A stretch of DNA of 6,175 nt from an uncultured Muribaculaceae bacterium (lineage in GTDB: Bacteria; Bacteroidota; Bacteroidia; Bacteroidales; Muribaculaceae): the NCBI GenBank assembly GCA_947644475.1, contig CANRZQ010000169.1, forward strand, positions 1 through 6,175, read 5' to 3'. Numbering within the stretch: position 1 is the first letter of the stretch; every line of letters starts with the position of its first letter. The notes beneath the pieces are model-generated. The model worked only from the letters and a program-made list of their open reading frames with translations. It was not told the DNA's origin and made no database searches. Below, piece after piece: positions 1-6,175 of the stretch. Both the position numbers and the translations under genes were made by a program.

Positions 1-798
1 TTCTTTGGTTATGAACTGCTGCACATCAGGTGTCATACCCACGGTCAACGATATGTTGCCCAGCGATGGCAGCAGCCTGGGCAATGAAGAAATATCAGCC
101 ATGTTGCTGAACGGCGAAACCGTATTGTTGTCCGCGTCGATAAAAGCAAACCGGCCTGTTACGACACGGTCGAATATATTTACGGCGAAACCGATTTTTG
201 AATATGCCTCTCCGGCCCTGTTGCTGTCCATACCCGAATTGACAAAGCCTTCGATTATGCAGCCCGAGCCGAATACCGGCACATCGGCTGCCGACACGCC
301 GGATTCCTCCGCTCGCACTGCCGAAAGTTCATCCACAATGTCGACTCCCGGCAACGAGAACCATACCTGGCGGCCGTCGACCCATGCCGACAGGCTGTCT
401 GTGTAATAAGCCTCATGCCCGTCGTCGCTTTTTGGCAACGGAAGCGATTCTCCGGGGCGCATCCATGCAGTGAGATAATAACGGCCCCGGGCCGCGCATA
501 TCACCACGGTGTCGAGATCGACCTGCGCCCCTAACGGAACTACACGCTCGATAAGCATGAATGAAGGGCGGTGAGGAACAAGCCTTTTCATGTCGGCAGT
601 GAGTTCGAGCACGCCGCCATGACTGTCGGCGCCTCCGCCTTTGAGCAGGCGGTTAAGGTCGGTACGCACCGCCACGTCGCAATCGGCGCTTACTGTTTCT
701 ATAAGCGACTTCACACCCGGGCGCGAGGAGCACCCGGCAAGCAGCAATATGACCGGCACTATTGCCAGCCTCGTTAAGAAATACCGAAAGAATGTCAT
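1..798 (-). CDS. Putative lipoprotein, paralogue of the upstream gene; 3' end outside the window
   Basis: An open reading frame runs from an ATG at 798 to the left edge without a stop: 266 codons are visible and the C-terminus is missing. The N-terminus is a lipoprotein signal peptide: a short start with R5 and R10, a hydrophobic stretch at about residues 11-21, and the lipobox LAGC with the lipidated cysteine at residue 23. The residues after the cysteine (SSRPG) are not acidic, so the acidic surface-export signal of Bacteroidetes lipoproteins is not seen; a periplasm-facing anchor is inferred. No enzyme motif is recognisable. The ATG lies one base after the TAA of the upstream lipoprotein gene, with no Shine-Dalgarno sequence, which suggests one transcript and translational coupling. 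Several segments match that neighbour in order (VSAD near residue 38; RYYLTAWM, about 100; VDGRQVWF, about 138; TGRFAFIDAD, about 211), so the two look like old tandem duplicates. Comparison with the 494-residue neighbour suggests roughly 200 residues are missing. Function unknown. Confidence 0.85.
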   Translation of the reverse strand, partial: MTFFRYFLTRLAIVPVILLLAGCSSRPGVKSLIETVSADCDVAVRTDLNRLLKGGGADSHGGVLELTADMKRLVPHRPSFMLIERVVPLGAQVDLDTVVICAARGRYYLTAWMRPGESLPLPKSDDGHEAYYTDSLSAWVDGRQVWFSLPGVDIVDELSAVRAEESGVSAADVPVFGSGCIIEGFVNSGMDSNRAGEAYSKIGFAVNIFDRVVTGRFAFIDADNNTVSPFSNMADISSLPRLLPSLGNISLTVGMTPDVQQFITKE

Positions 799-799
799 C

Positions 800-2284
800 T
801 TACCGTACACGTTCAGCAAAATATTCTATGAAGTTTGCAAGGAAAAGCCCGTCGGTGGATGTCTGGTAAATATCAAATTTAATTTCGTCGGCTGTTGCCG
901 TATAGGTCATGTTGAGGCCAAAAGGCAACGACACGAATTGCGCCAACGGGTTATCTTTTGTTATGTCAATAATCATGCCTCCGAGCGTGTCGTCAAACGC
1001 ATGCGCAAAGGCGGGATTGGCGTCTGCGGGCAAGGTTGGCGAAAGCGATGCGATAAGGGCATTGCCATCGTTCTTGACATATACGGTCACGCCCGAGCGG
1101 GGAATACTGAACGAAAACGCATCGCCTCCGACGGTGCTCGACGGAAAGCCGAGGTTATCGGCCATCGAGCGTATCATCTCAAAATATTCATAAGCCTTGC
1201 CTTCGCGGAAATCCACTGCAATGGTGCCGTTCCATCCGTCCACGCTATTCATGGCCGATATATTGGCCACGCCTCCCGAGAGCATTACCGTATGGTCGAT
1301 GTTCTCGAGCACCGATGCCGCCATGGTGGCGACATGGCTGTCCATGCCAATGCCTACTTTTGCAAGGCGTTGGTTCAGGGCGTCGACCGTGCCATACCAG
1401 TCGGCGCTGTCGGGCAAGGAAATCATGGCCACTGCGGCATCCTCGGCGGCATAGCGCAGCAAAGAAGTGTTGACCGGACGTATTTTTGCCTTGTTCACGA
1501 GTTTCTCGCCGTCGGCAGAGTAGAATGAGCCTTTGCCTCGGACTGCGGCTCCGTCGAAGGCACAGTCATACACAAAGTAACCGTTCATCACGGCCTGAGT
1601 GTCGTAGCCTTGCCACATAGCGCCTTCGAGGGCGGCCGTGCCGGCGCCTAAACCGCGCGATGCCACATATTCGATGTATTTGCCAACATTCAGCGACACG
1701 CCAAGAGCCTCGGCATTGTCGATTTTTTCACGTATCCACGACGGCAGCGGAGCCTTCTCTGCGGCCGAATAGAATCCGTTGATATATTCACCCTCTTTCC
1801 CTTTATGGTAGCCGAATATCACCCACGCCTGTGAGTCCTTCACGGCAATGGAGACTTCGCCGGGGGTCTTATATATCATGTAGCCCGACGAATCGTGGGC
1901 TCTGAAACTGCGGTCTTCGCACCATTTGCGGAAACTTTCTTCATCATCGAGCATGAAGGTTATGAAATAGTGGGCCTTGGCAATATCAACCACAGTCAAG
2001 GCGCGGCTGAAATCTATGCCTGATCCGGCTAGAAATCCGACAATAGCCTCGCGCTCTGAACCCGAGAATCTCGCCATCAGTTCCTTGAAGGCATCGGATG
2101 CCTCGAAACCGTTGGAGGCAGGCGTACACCCGATGTTCTTCAATGTTTCTGCCGGACTACCCGACAATACGAGCATAGCGTCGGCCGAAACACAATCGTA
2201 GAGATTGCCGCTTTTTTTTGAGCATCCAGTCAACACCGCCAAAATCAGGACTGCAATCAGGCCTGCAAAAATTGTCTTTTTCAT
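800..2284 (-). CDS. Putative lipoprotein, DUF4836-like, about 494 residues
   Basis: This complete gene encodes an exported lipoprotein of unknown function. The signal peptide starts MKK, has a hydrophobic core at residues 5-18 and the lipobox LTGC with the cysteine at residue 21, followed by SKKSGN, which has no acidic export signal. The mature part begins with a YDCVSADAMLVL segment, similar in style to the Bacteroidales DUF4836 lipoproteins of about 500 residues that open with an IPADA-like motif; this family assignment is from memory and tentative. I see no catalytic motif or further membrane segment. The frame stays open upstream to an ATG at 2365, giving 521 residues, but that codon lies inside the likely promoter -7 box (2359-2366) and its extension spoils the signal peptide, so the ATG at 2284 is preferred; one at 2323 is less likely. 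It is the first gene of a minus-strand operon and ends one base before the next, apparently paralogous lipoprotein gene. A run of eight A follows the cysteine codon. Confidence 0.88.
   Translation of the reverse strand: MKKTIFAGLIAVLILAVLTGCSKKSGNLYDCVSADAMLVLSGSPAETLKNIGCTPASNGFEASDAFKELMARFSGSEREAIVGFLAGSGIDFSRALTVVDIAKAHYFITFMLDDEESFRKWCEDRSFRAHDSSGYMIYKTPGEVSIAVKDSQAWVIFGYHKGKEGEYINGFYSAAEKAPLPSWIREKIDNAEALGVSLNVGKYIEYVASRGLGAGTAALEGAMWQGYDTQAVMNGYFVYDCAFDGAAVRGKGSFYSADGEKLVNKAKIRPVNTSLLRYAAEDAAVAMISLPDSADWYGTVDALNQRLAKVGIGMDSHVATMAASVLENIDHTVMLSGGVANISAMNSVDGWNGTIAVDFREGKAYEYFEMIRSMADNLGFPSSTVGGDAFSFSIPRSGVTVYVKNDGNALIASLSPTLPADANPAFAHAFDDTLGGMIIDITKDNPLAQFVSLPFGLNMTYTATADEIKFDIYQTSTDGLFLANFIEYFAERVR
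2212..2219 (-). repeat. Homopolymer of eight A just after the lipobox cysteine codon
   Basis: On the coding (minus) strand, eight consecutive A residues span the serine-lysine-lysine-serine codons directly after the lipidated cysteine of the upstream lipoprotein. Slippage by one base here would leave a signal peptide with a short out-of-frame tail. The tract is short for a phase-variable repeat and encodes ordinary lysines, so chance is the default explanation. Confidence 0.6.
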
Positions 2285-2358
2285 TACTGTTTTCGAAAAG
2301 ATAGAATGTATATACAACCTCATCACATCCGGCAATCCCACCGGAGCAAATCGGCGTG

Positions 2359-2390
2359 CAAACATACTAAAAATTTTTCAAACCTCAAAA
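2359..2390 (-). promoter_or_regulatory. Bacteroidetes-type promoter for the lipoprotein operon
   Basis: Read on the minus strand, TTTTG (2390-2386) is followed after 19 bases by TATGTTTG (2366-2359). This fits the known Bacteroides primary-sigma consensus of a TTTG-like -33 box and TAnnTTTG -7 box with a spacer of about 19-21 bases. The spacer contains the A-tract palindrome AAAAATTTTT (2369-2378). Transcription would begin near 2356, leaving a leader of about 70 bases before the ATG at 2284. The position rules out the upstream ATG at 2365 as a start. Confidence 0.7.
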
Positions 2391-2416
2391 CATCGCCGTT
2401 TATCAAAATAATTTGT

Positions 2417-2424
2417 TAAATTTG
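2417..2424 (+). promoter_or_regulatory. -7 promoter element for the AAA-ATPase-like gene
   Basis: TAAATTTG matches the Bacteroidetes -7 consensus TAnnTTTG exactly and points at the gene starting at 2440. No good TTTG-like -33 box is visible at the expected distance, so the promoter may be weak or need an activator. A start near 2427 would leave only a 10-15 base leader before the ATG at 2440. AATTTG occurs twice (2410-2415 and 2419-2424). The box lies about 30 bases from the -33 box of the divergent lipoprotein promoter, so the two could compete. Confidence 0.5.
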
Positions 2425-2439
2425 TAGCCATAACCATAA

Positions 2440-4014
2440 ATGTACCCGAATATGATACCGACCCGACCAAAATATCCCATCGGCATACAGTCTTTTTCTG
2501 AAATCCGCAAGGGCGGTTATATATATGTAGACAAAACAGGATACATTCCTTTGCTCCTCGAAGGAAAATACTATTTCATGAGCCGGCCGCGCCGATTTGG
2601 AAAAAGCCTTTTCCTGTCGACGCTCGAAGCCTATTTTCTTGGCAAGAAAGAGTTGTTTGAGGGGCTTGCCGTGGCCGAGTGGGAAAAAGACTGGATAGAA
2701 TATCCCGTGGTGCACATCGACTTCAACACCATGGACGGCACCGACATCGAAACCGTGAAACGCACCCTATTGTGGCAGCTGTCGCGCATTGCCGAAGCAT
2801 ATGGCGTGGTCATTCCGGAGGATGCCCCTCGTGAAATCGGGACTTATTTTGCCGAATTAGTCATATCTCTCCATGCAAAGACCGGACAGCAGGTTGTGGT
2901 GCTCATCGACGAGTACGACAAGGCTTTAATCGAGGTGCTCCACGACGAGGATAAACTCTCTGCCGCCACCACCGCATTGCGTCCTTTCTTCAATGTACTG
3001 AAATCGTGCGACGACAAAATCAAATTCGCCTTCATAACCGGAGTATCGCGTTTCCGCAACACCACCATTTTCTCCGGGTTTAACAATCCTTCCGACATAA
3101 GCCTTGACGAAAGATTCGCAGGATTATTTGGCTTAATCCAGGATGAGTTAGAATTACATTTCCGAGACGGAATCGAAGCACTGGCCGAAAAATACGAATA
3201 TTCCTATGACATGATGCTGAGCGTATTGAAAGACAAATACGACGGCTATCGTTTTACCGATGCCAAGGTTTATGTCTACAATCCGTTCAGCGTACTTAAT
3301 GCCATGAGCAAGCGTCGGCTGGAAGACGCATGGGTACAGTCTGGCTCTTCCCGCATCTTGCAGACTTATCTACGGCGGTCGCATTTCACATTCGACGAGA
3401 TGACATCGCGCTGGGTATCCGACTCCGACCTGCAAGCCACATATTCCACCGAAAACCCCCTGTCGCTCCTGTTTCAGACAGGCTACCTCACTATACGCGA
3501 CTACAAACGCGATTTCTACCGTCTCGGCATACCAAACCAGGAAGTGCAGTCGGCCATCGTCAATCTCCTCATCCCTGAATTTGTAAAAGGGACAACCGAG
3601 GTACGCACGATAGAGTGGAATCTTTCGGAGGCCATCGAGACCGGCGATGTGGATTTGATGATGCTTACCCTGAAAGGGCTGCTCGCGTCGATTCCATATC
3701 ACGAAATCGACATCAACATGCAGGAAAAGCATCTCCACTTGTGCATGTACGTCATATTCCTGATGCTTGGCGTGAATACAAAATGCGAAATAGCCCAGGC
3801 AGGAGGCAGGGTAGACATGGTAGCACAGACCCCTTGGCGCATTTACGTCTTTGAGTACAAAATCGACTGCTCACCGGCAGAAGCCCTTCGACAAATCGAC
3901 GAGAAGGGTTATGCACTTACATGGGTAGCCGACGGCCGTCCCATTACAAAAATCGGGGTAAATTTCTCATCCGCCCTACGCACGATAGAATCATGGGAAT
4001 CTAAAACAGAATAA
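2440..4014 (+). CDS. AAA-ATPase-like protein with C-terminal PD-(D/E)XK nuclease-type domain
   Basis: This 524-residue cytoplasmic protein belongs to the group combining an N-terminal AAA-ATPase-like domain (Pfam AAA-ATPase_like) with a C-terminal PD-(D/E)XK nuclease-superfamily domain (formerly DUF1703/PDDEXK_9). The family opening PIGIQSF is at residues 13-19 and YVDKT at 29-33. The unusual P-loop SRPRRFGKS (48-56) has K55 and S56 as the nucleotide-binding pair. The Walker B strand VVVLIDEYD (152-160) carries D157 and E158. A conserved ITGVSRF segment (199-205) may act as a sensor. In the C-terminal domain, GRVDMV (456-461, D459), FEYK (471-474, E472 and K474) and an ALRQIDEKGY helix (482-491, Q485) form the expected D...ExK nuclease-like core, so the active site looks intact. 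The biological role of this family is not established; nuclease activity is inferred from fold. Length is normal for the family. The start could also be the ATG at 2452. The reductase gene follows after 39 bases and may be co-transcribed. Confidence 0.93.
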   Translation: MYPNMIPTRPKYPIGIQSFSEIRKGGYIYVDKTGYIPLLLEGKYYFMSRPRRFGKSLFLSTLEAYFLGKKELFEGLAVAEWEKDWIEYPVVHIDFNTMDGTDIETVKRTLLWQLSRIAEAYGVVIPEDAPREIGTYFAELVISLHAKTGQQVVVLIDEYDKALIEVLHDEDKLSAATTALRPFFNVLKSCDDKIKFAFITGVSRFRNTTIFSGFNNPSDISLDERFAGLFGLIQDELELHFRDGIEALAEKYEYSYDMMLSVLKDKYDGYRFTDAKVYVYNPFSVLNAMSKRRLEDAWVQSGSSRILQTYLRRSHFTFDEMTSRWVSDSDLQATYSTENPLSLLFQTGYLTIRDYKRDFYRLGIPNQEVQSAIVNLLIPEFVKGTTEVRTIEWNLSEAIETGDVDLMMLTLKGLLASIPYHEIDINMQEKHLHLCMYVIFLMLGVNTKCEIAQAGGRVDMVAQTPWRIYVFEYKIDCSPAEALRQIDEKGYALTWVADGRPITKIGVNFSSALRTIESWESKTE

Positions 4015-4053
4015 CAGCCATAAATCTTTCTATACATTTTTCCATCAACTGCC

Positions 4054-5004
4054 ATGAATGAATATATTGCAGACAGCACCAGATACGACGATATGAAATA
4101 CCGCCGATGCGGCCGCTCGGGAATACTTCTCCCGGAAATAAGCCTCGGCATGTGGCAGAATTTCGGAGGAATCGACCCGTTTGAGCGTTCACGCGAAATC
4201 CTCCGATATGCTTTCGACCACGGAATAACACATTTCGACCTTGCCAACAATTACGGGCCTCCCTATGGCTCGGCAGAAGAAACATTCGGCCGGATAATGA
4301 AACGCGACTTCGCCCCTTACCGCGACGAAATGTTCATCAGTTCCAAGGCCGGATTCGACATGTGGCCCGGCCCTTACGGCAACTGGGGCTCGCGCAAATA
4401 CCTTATGGCAAGCCTTGACCAGAGCCTCCGGCGCATGAATCTTGAATACGTCGACCTGTTCTATCACCACCGATTCGACCCCGAGACTCCGCTTGAAGAA
4501 ACCATGCAGGCCCTCGTCGACATTGTCCGTGCCGGAAAAGCCCTGTATGTGGGCATATCCAACTGGCCGGCGACAGAACTGGCTGTCGCCGCCGACTATC
4601 TCGCCGCCCGCGACGTGCCTCTGCTCATATATCAGGGACGCCTCAACATGGTCGACCGCGCCCCCATTACCGACGGGCAACTCTCACTCTGCCGTGAACG
4701 CGGCGTAGGTTTCATTGCCTATTCTCCTCTCGCGCAAGGACTGCTCACCGACCACTATCTCGACGGCAAAATACCATCCGGAAGCCGCATGGCCCGCCGG
4801 GCACATCTCACCCCCGAACGGCTCACCCCTGAAATGCTCGCCGAACTCCGCCGCCTCAACGGCGAAGCCTCGCAAGCCGGAATCCCACTTGCCGAATATG
4901 CACTCCGATGGGTGCTCGACCGGCCGGGCGTCACTTCCGTGATTGTCGGAGCCAAAAGCGTCGAGCAACTGGCCGCCAATCTCCGCGCGATCACAAAACG
5001 CTGA
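4054..5004 (+). CDS. Aldo-keto reductase, YghZ (L-glyceraldehyde 3-phosphate reductase)-like
   Basis: This is a cytoplasmic NADPH-dependent TIM-barrel oxidoreductase of the AKR superfamily, closest in my reading to E. coli YghZ/Gpr (AKR14), which reduces L-glyceraldehyde 3-phosphate and methylglyoxal. The catalytic tetrad is complete: D62 and Y67 in FDLANNYG (61-68), K98 in ISSKAG (95-100) and H139 in FYHHR (136-140). The family segments DMWPGPYGNWGSRKYL (102-117), GISNWP (167-172), AYSPLAQGLL (222-231) and VIVGAKSVEQL (296-306, cofactor phosphate-binding region) are all present. The start at 4054 is supported because its N-terminal extension aligns with the YghZ N-terminus (RY..M.YR.CG.SG). 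The protein has 316 residues against about 346 in YghZ: it ends at LRAITKR, so the usual C-terminal helix of about 30 residues is absent, and a second in-frame stop follows two codons later. Substrate is inferred from family only. A weak -7-like TACATTTT lies at 4033-4040; otherwise it may be read through from the preceding gene. Confidence 0.95.
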   Translation: MNEYIADSTRYDDMKYRRCGRSGILLPEISLGMWQNFGGIDPFERSREILRYAFDHGITHFDLANNYGPPYGSAEETFGRIMKRDFAPYRDEMFISSKAGFDMWPGPYGNWGSRKYLMASLDQSLRRMNLEYVDLFYHHRFDPETPLEETMQALVDIVRAGKALYVGISNWPATELAVAADYLAARDVPLLIYQGRLNMVDRAPITDGQLSLCRERGVGFIAYSPLAQGLLTDHYLDGKIPSGSRMARRAHLTPERLTPEMLAELRRLNGEASQAGIPLAEYALRWVLDRPGVTSVIVGAKSVEQLAANLRAITKR

Positions 5005-5030
5005 TTTTAGACAGCGTGCATTATTTTTAT
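4998..5030 (+). terminator. Possible intrinsic terminator overlapping the reductase stop codon
   Basis: ACGCTG (4998-5003) and CAGCGT (5012-5017) form a perfect 6-bp stem around an 8-base loop, and a T-rich stretch (5021-5030) follows after three bases. The stem takes in the last codons and most of the stop codon of the reductase gene. The stem is short and the T run is interrupted by A, so termination may be partial. Confidence 0.5.
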
Positions 5031-5129
5031 CGTTAACATCTTTTAACTTTTCCTGTGCAAGTTGGGAAAGAGTGTTAACCGTACGTCAATTTCAAACCCC
5101 GAAATGTTATATTATCAGCAAAAAGACCG

Positions 5130-5137
5130 TAACTTTG
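5130..5137 (+). promoter_or_regulatory. -7 promoter element for the acyl-CoA synthetase gene
   Basis: TAACTTTG matches the Bacteroidetes -7 consensus TAnnTTTG and lies 27 bases before the proposed TTG start. At the expected -33 position (about 5105-5110) only TGTTAT is found, a poor match. Transcription from near 5140 would give an A-rich leader of about 25 bases without a Shine-Dalgarno sequence, typical of this phylum. The rest of the 160-bp gap holds the terminator-like hairpin at its left end and three TTAAC copies at 5033, 5043 and 5075; I see no small gene or RNA in it. Confidence 0.6.
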
Positions 5138-5164
5138 CAGCCGATAACCAACAACAAGAACGTT

Positions 5165-6175
5165 TTGAATAAACTCACCGACATAGTATCACGCCAGGCA
5201 CGCCATTACGGCACACGCCCTGCTGTCGATTTCATAGATGAAAACGGCAACAAGTCGTCACTGACGTGGACTGAAATCGACGAACGCGTCAACGCTGTGG
5301 CCGCAGCCTTGGAGACACTCGGTCTTGAACCCCAGCAGGCCGTGGCCGTTTTCTCGGCCAACCGCCCCGAAATACTCTTCACCGACTTTGCCTGCTACGC
5401 CAACCGGGCAATTCCCGTGTCTATTTACTCGACATCATCGGAAGGCCAGGTAGAATATATCGTAAACGATGCCGACTGCCGGTATATCTTCGTAGGCGAC
5501 CAGCGCCAATATGAGATAGCGCGTAAAGTGCTTCACAAAAGTTTCTCGCTCGAGCGCATAATCCTCATGTCCGAGCACATCAGGCCGGCAAAGGGCGACT
5601 GCGAGTCAATGAGTTTCGCCTCATTGCTCGAACTCGGACGCAAAGCCTCCGACATGTGCCGCAAAGCCGTTGACAACCGCCGGCAAGAGGCCTCCGACGA
5701 CGACATCGCCACATTAATATATACATCAGGCACCACAGGCGAGCCCAAGGGCGCAGTCCTGCCCCATTCGTGCTTCAACGCCGTGATCGACATGCACGTC
5801 CAGCGCCTCACCATGCTTTCCGACAGCGACACATCGCTATGCTTCTTGCCGCTTAGCCATATCTTTGAAAAGGCATGGACCTACTTCTGCCTTTACATGG
5901 GCATGCACGTCACAATCAACGAAAACCCCAAGGAAATAGCAAAGGCCGTAAAAAGCGTAAAGCCCACCTGCATGTGCTCCGTACCACGCTTCTGGGAAAA
6001 AGTTTACGCCGGAATACACGACAAACTCGCCGGCATCTCCGGATTCCGCAAAGCCTTCATAATGAAAGCAATAGCCATCGGACGCCGCCGCAATCTCGAT
6101 TACGCCCGCCTCGGCCGCAAAGCCCCCTGGTGGCTCGAGACGCTATACCGCTTCTTCGACCAAAAAGTATTAACA
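5165..6175 (+). CDS. Long-chain-fatty-acid--CoA ligase (AMP-forming), 3' end outside the window
   Basis: The visible 337 codons are the N-terminal part of an adenylate-forming acyl-CoA synthetase, which activates fatty acids with ATP to acyl-AMP and then acyl-CoA at the cytoplasmic side of the membrane. The ATP/AMP-binding signature YTSGTTGEPKG is at residues 186-196 (K195), followed by FLPLSHIFEK (227-236) and SVPRFWEKVY (272-281), a combination typical of the FadD15-like long-chain group of about 600 residues. By that comparison roughly 260 residues, including the C-terminal lid, lie beyond the right edge. No ATG occurs in frame before residue 135, well inside the conserved domain. The TTG at 5165 gives an N-terminus MNKLTDIVSRQARHYG that matches the usual family beginning; an in-frame TTG at 5135 lies inside the promoter box and is unlikely. 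It probably has its own promoter at 5130-5137. A true fatty acid substrate is inferred from family. Confidence 0.93.
   Translation, partial: MNKLTDIVSRQARHYGTRPAVDFIDENGNKSSLTWTEIDERVNAVAAALETLGLEPQQAVAVFSANRPEILFTDFACYANRAIPVSIYSTSSEGQVEYIVNDADCRYIFVGDQRQYEIARKVLHKSFSLERIILMSEHIRPAKGDCESMSFASLLELGRKASDMCRKAVDNRRQEASDDDIATLIYTSGTTGEPKGAVLPHSCFNAVIDMHVQRLTMLSDSDTSLCFLPLSHIFEKAWTYFCLYMGMHVTINENPKEIAKAVKSVKPTCMCSVPRFWEKVYAGIHDKLAGISGFRKAFIMKAIAIGRRRNLDYARLGRKAPWWLETLYRFFDQKVLT

Noticed and set aside
5..406. Plus-strand open frame of 133 codons at the left edge
   Set aside because: Antisense to the partial lipoprotein gene, which is open for its full 266 codons with a lipobox; the plus-strand translation is low-complexity serine/threonine-rich and has no homology I recognise.
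641..1528. Long plus-strand open frame of 295 codons
   Set aside because: It is antisense to the upstream lipoprotein gene, whose frame has a signal peptide, promoter and family-like features; the plus-strand translation is rich in R, H, C and G and shows no motif.
2369..2378. Palindrome AAAAATTTTT as an operator or terminator
   Set aside because: It lies within the spacer of the leftward promoter and is a simple A/T tract; DNA bending is possible but a specific regulator site cannot be supported.
2440..4014. AAA gene as part of a multi-gene phage-defence island
   Set aside because: No neighbouring toxin, methylase, helicase, recombinase or other defence gene is visible; the neighbours are lipoprotein and metabolic genes.
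4189..4680. Minus-strand open frame of 163 codons
   Set aside because: Mirror frame of the reductase gene, whose complete catalytic tetrad leaves no doubt about the coding strand.
5041..5079. Terminator or riboswitch formed by the CTTTTCC and GGGAAAG segments
   Set aside because: Only about five consecutive pairs form, flanked by mismatches, without a T tract or a recognisable aptamer core.

Overview
The window looks like a chromosomal segment of a Bacteroidales-type member of the Bacteroidota. Starts lack Shine-Dalgarno sequences and have A-rich leaders. Three upstream regions carry the Bacteroidetes -7 hexamer-like element TAnnTTTG. Two genes encode short-signal lipoproteins, and one encodes an AAA-ATPase-like/PD-(D/E)XK protein of a kind typically present in many copies in these genomes. 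Moderate G+C and the protein style would fit Muribaculaceae or Bacteroidaceae, but the exact taxon is inferred.

Layout. The left part (1-2284) is a minus-strand operon of two lipoprotein genes one base apart. The upstream gene is complete; the downstream one runs off the left edge and lacks its C-terminus. They look like diverged tandem duplicates of each other, with a DUF4836-like flavour, and their function is unknown. A 155-bp divergent intergenic region (2285-2439) has a well-formed promoter firing left and a perfect -7 box firing right. To the right lie a complete 524-residue AAA-ATPase-like protein with a C-terminal PD-(D/E)XK nuclease-type domain (2440-4014) and then a YghZ-type aldo-keto reductase (4054-5004). 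The reductase stops about 30 residues short of the E. coli family member, and its stop codon sits inside a hairpin followed by T-rich sequence. After a 160-bp gap with another -7 box, the 5' part of a long-chain acyl-CoA synthetase (AMP-forming) begins at an apparent TTG codon and runs off the right edge.

How they work together. The two lipoproteins are probably co-expressed and sit in the same envelope compartment. The reductase (detoxification of small aldehydes or ketoaldehydes) and the acyl-CoA synthetase (fatty acid activation) are ordinary metabolic genes, and nothing in the sequence ties them to the AAA protein beyond adjacency. I see no RNA gene, CRISPR array, insertion sequence or attachment site. 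I do not see a convincing new multi-gene system. The least understood pieces are the AAA/PD-(D/E)XK protein and the lipoprotein pair.
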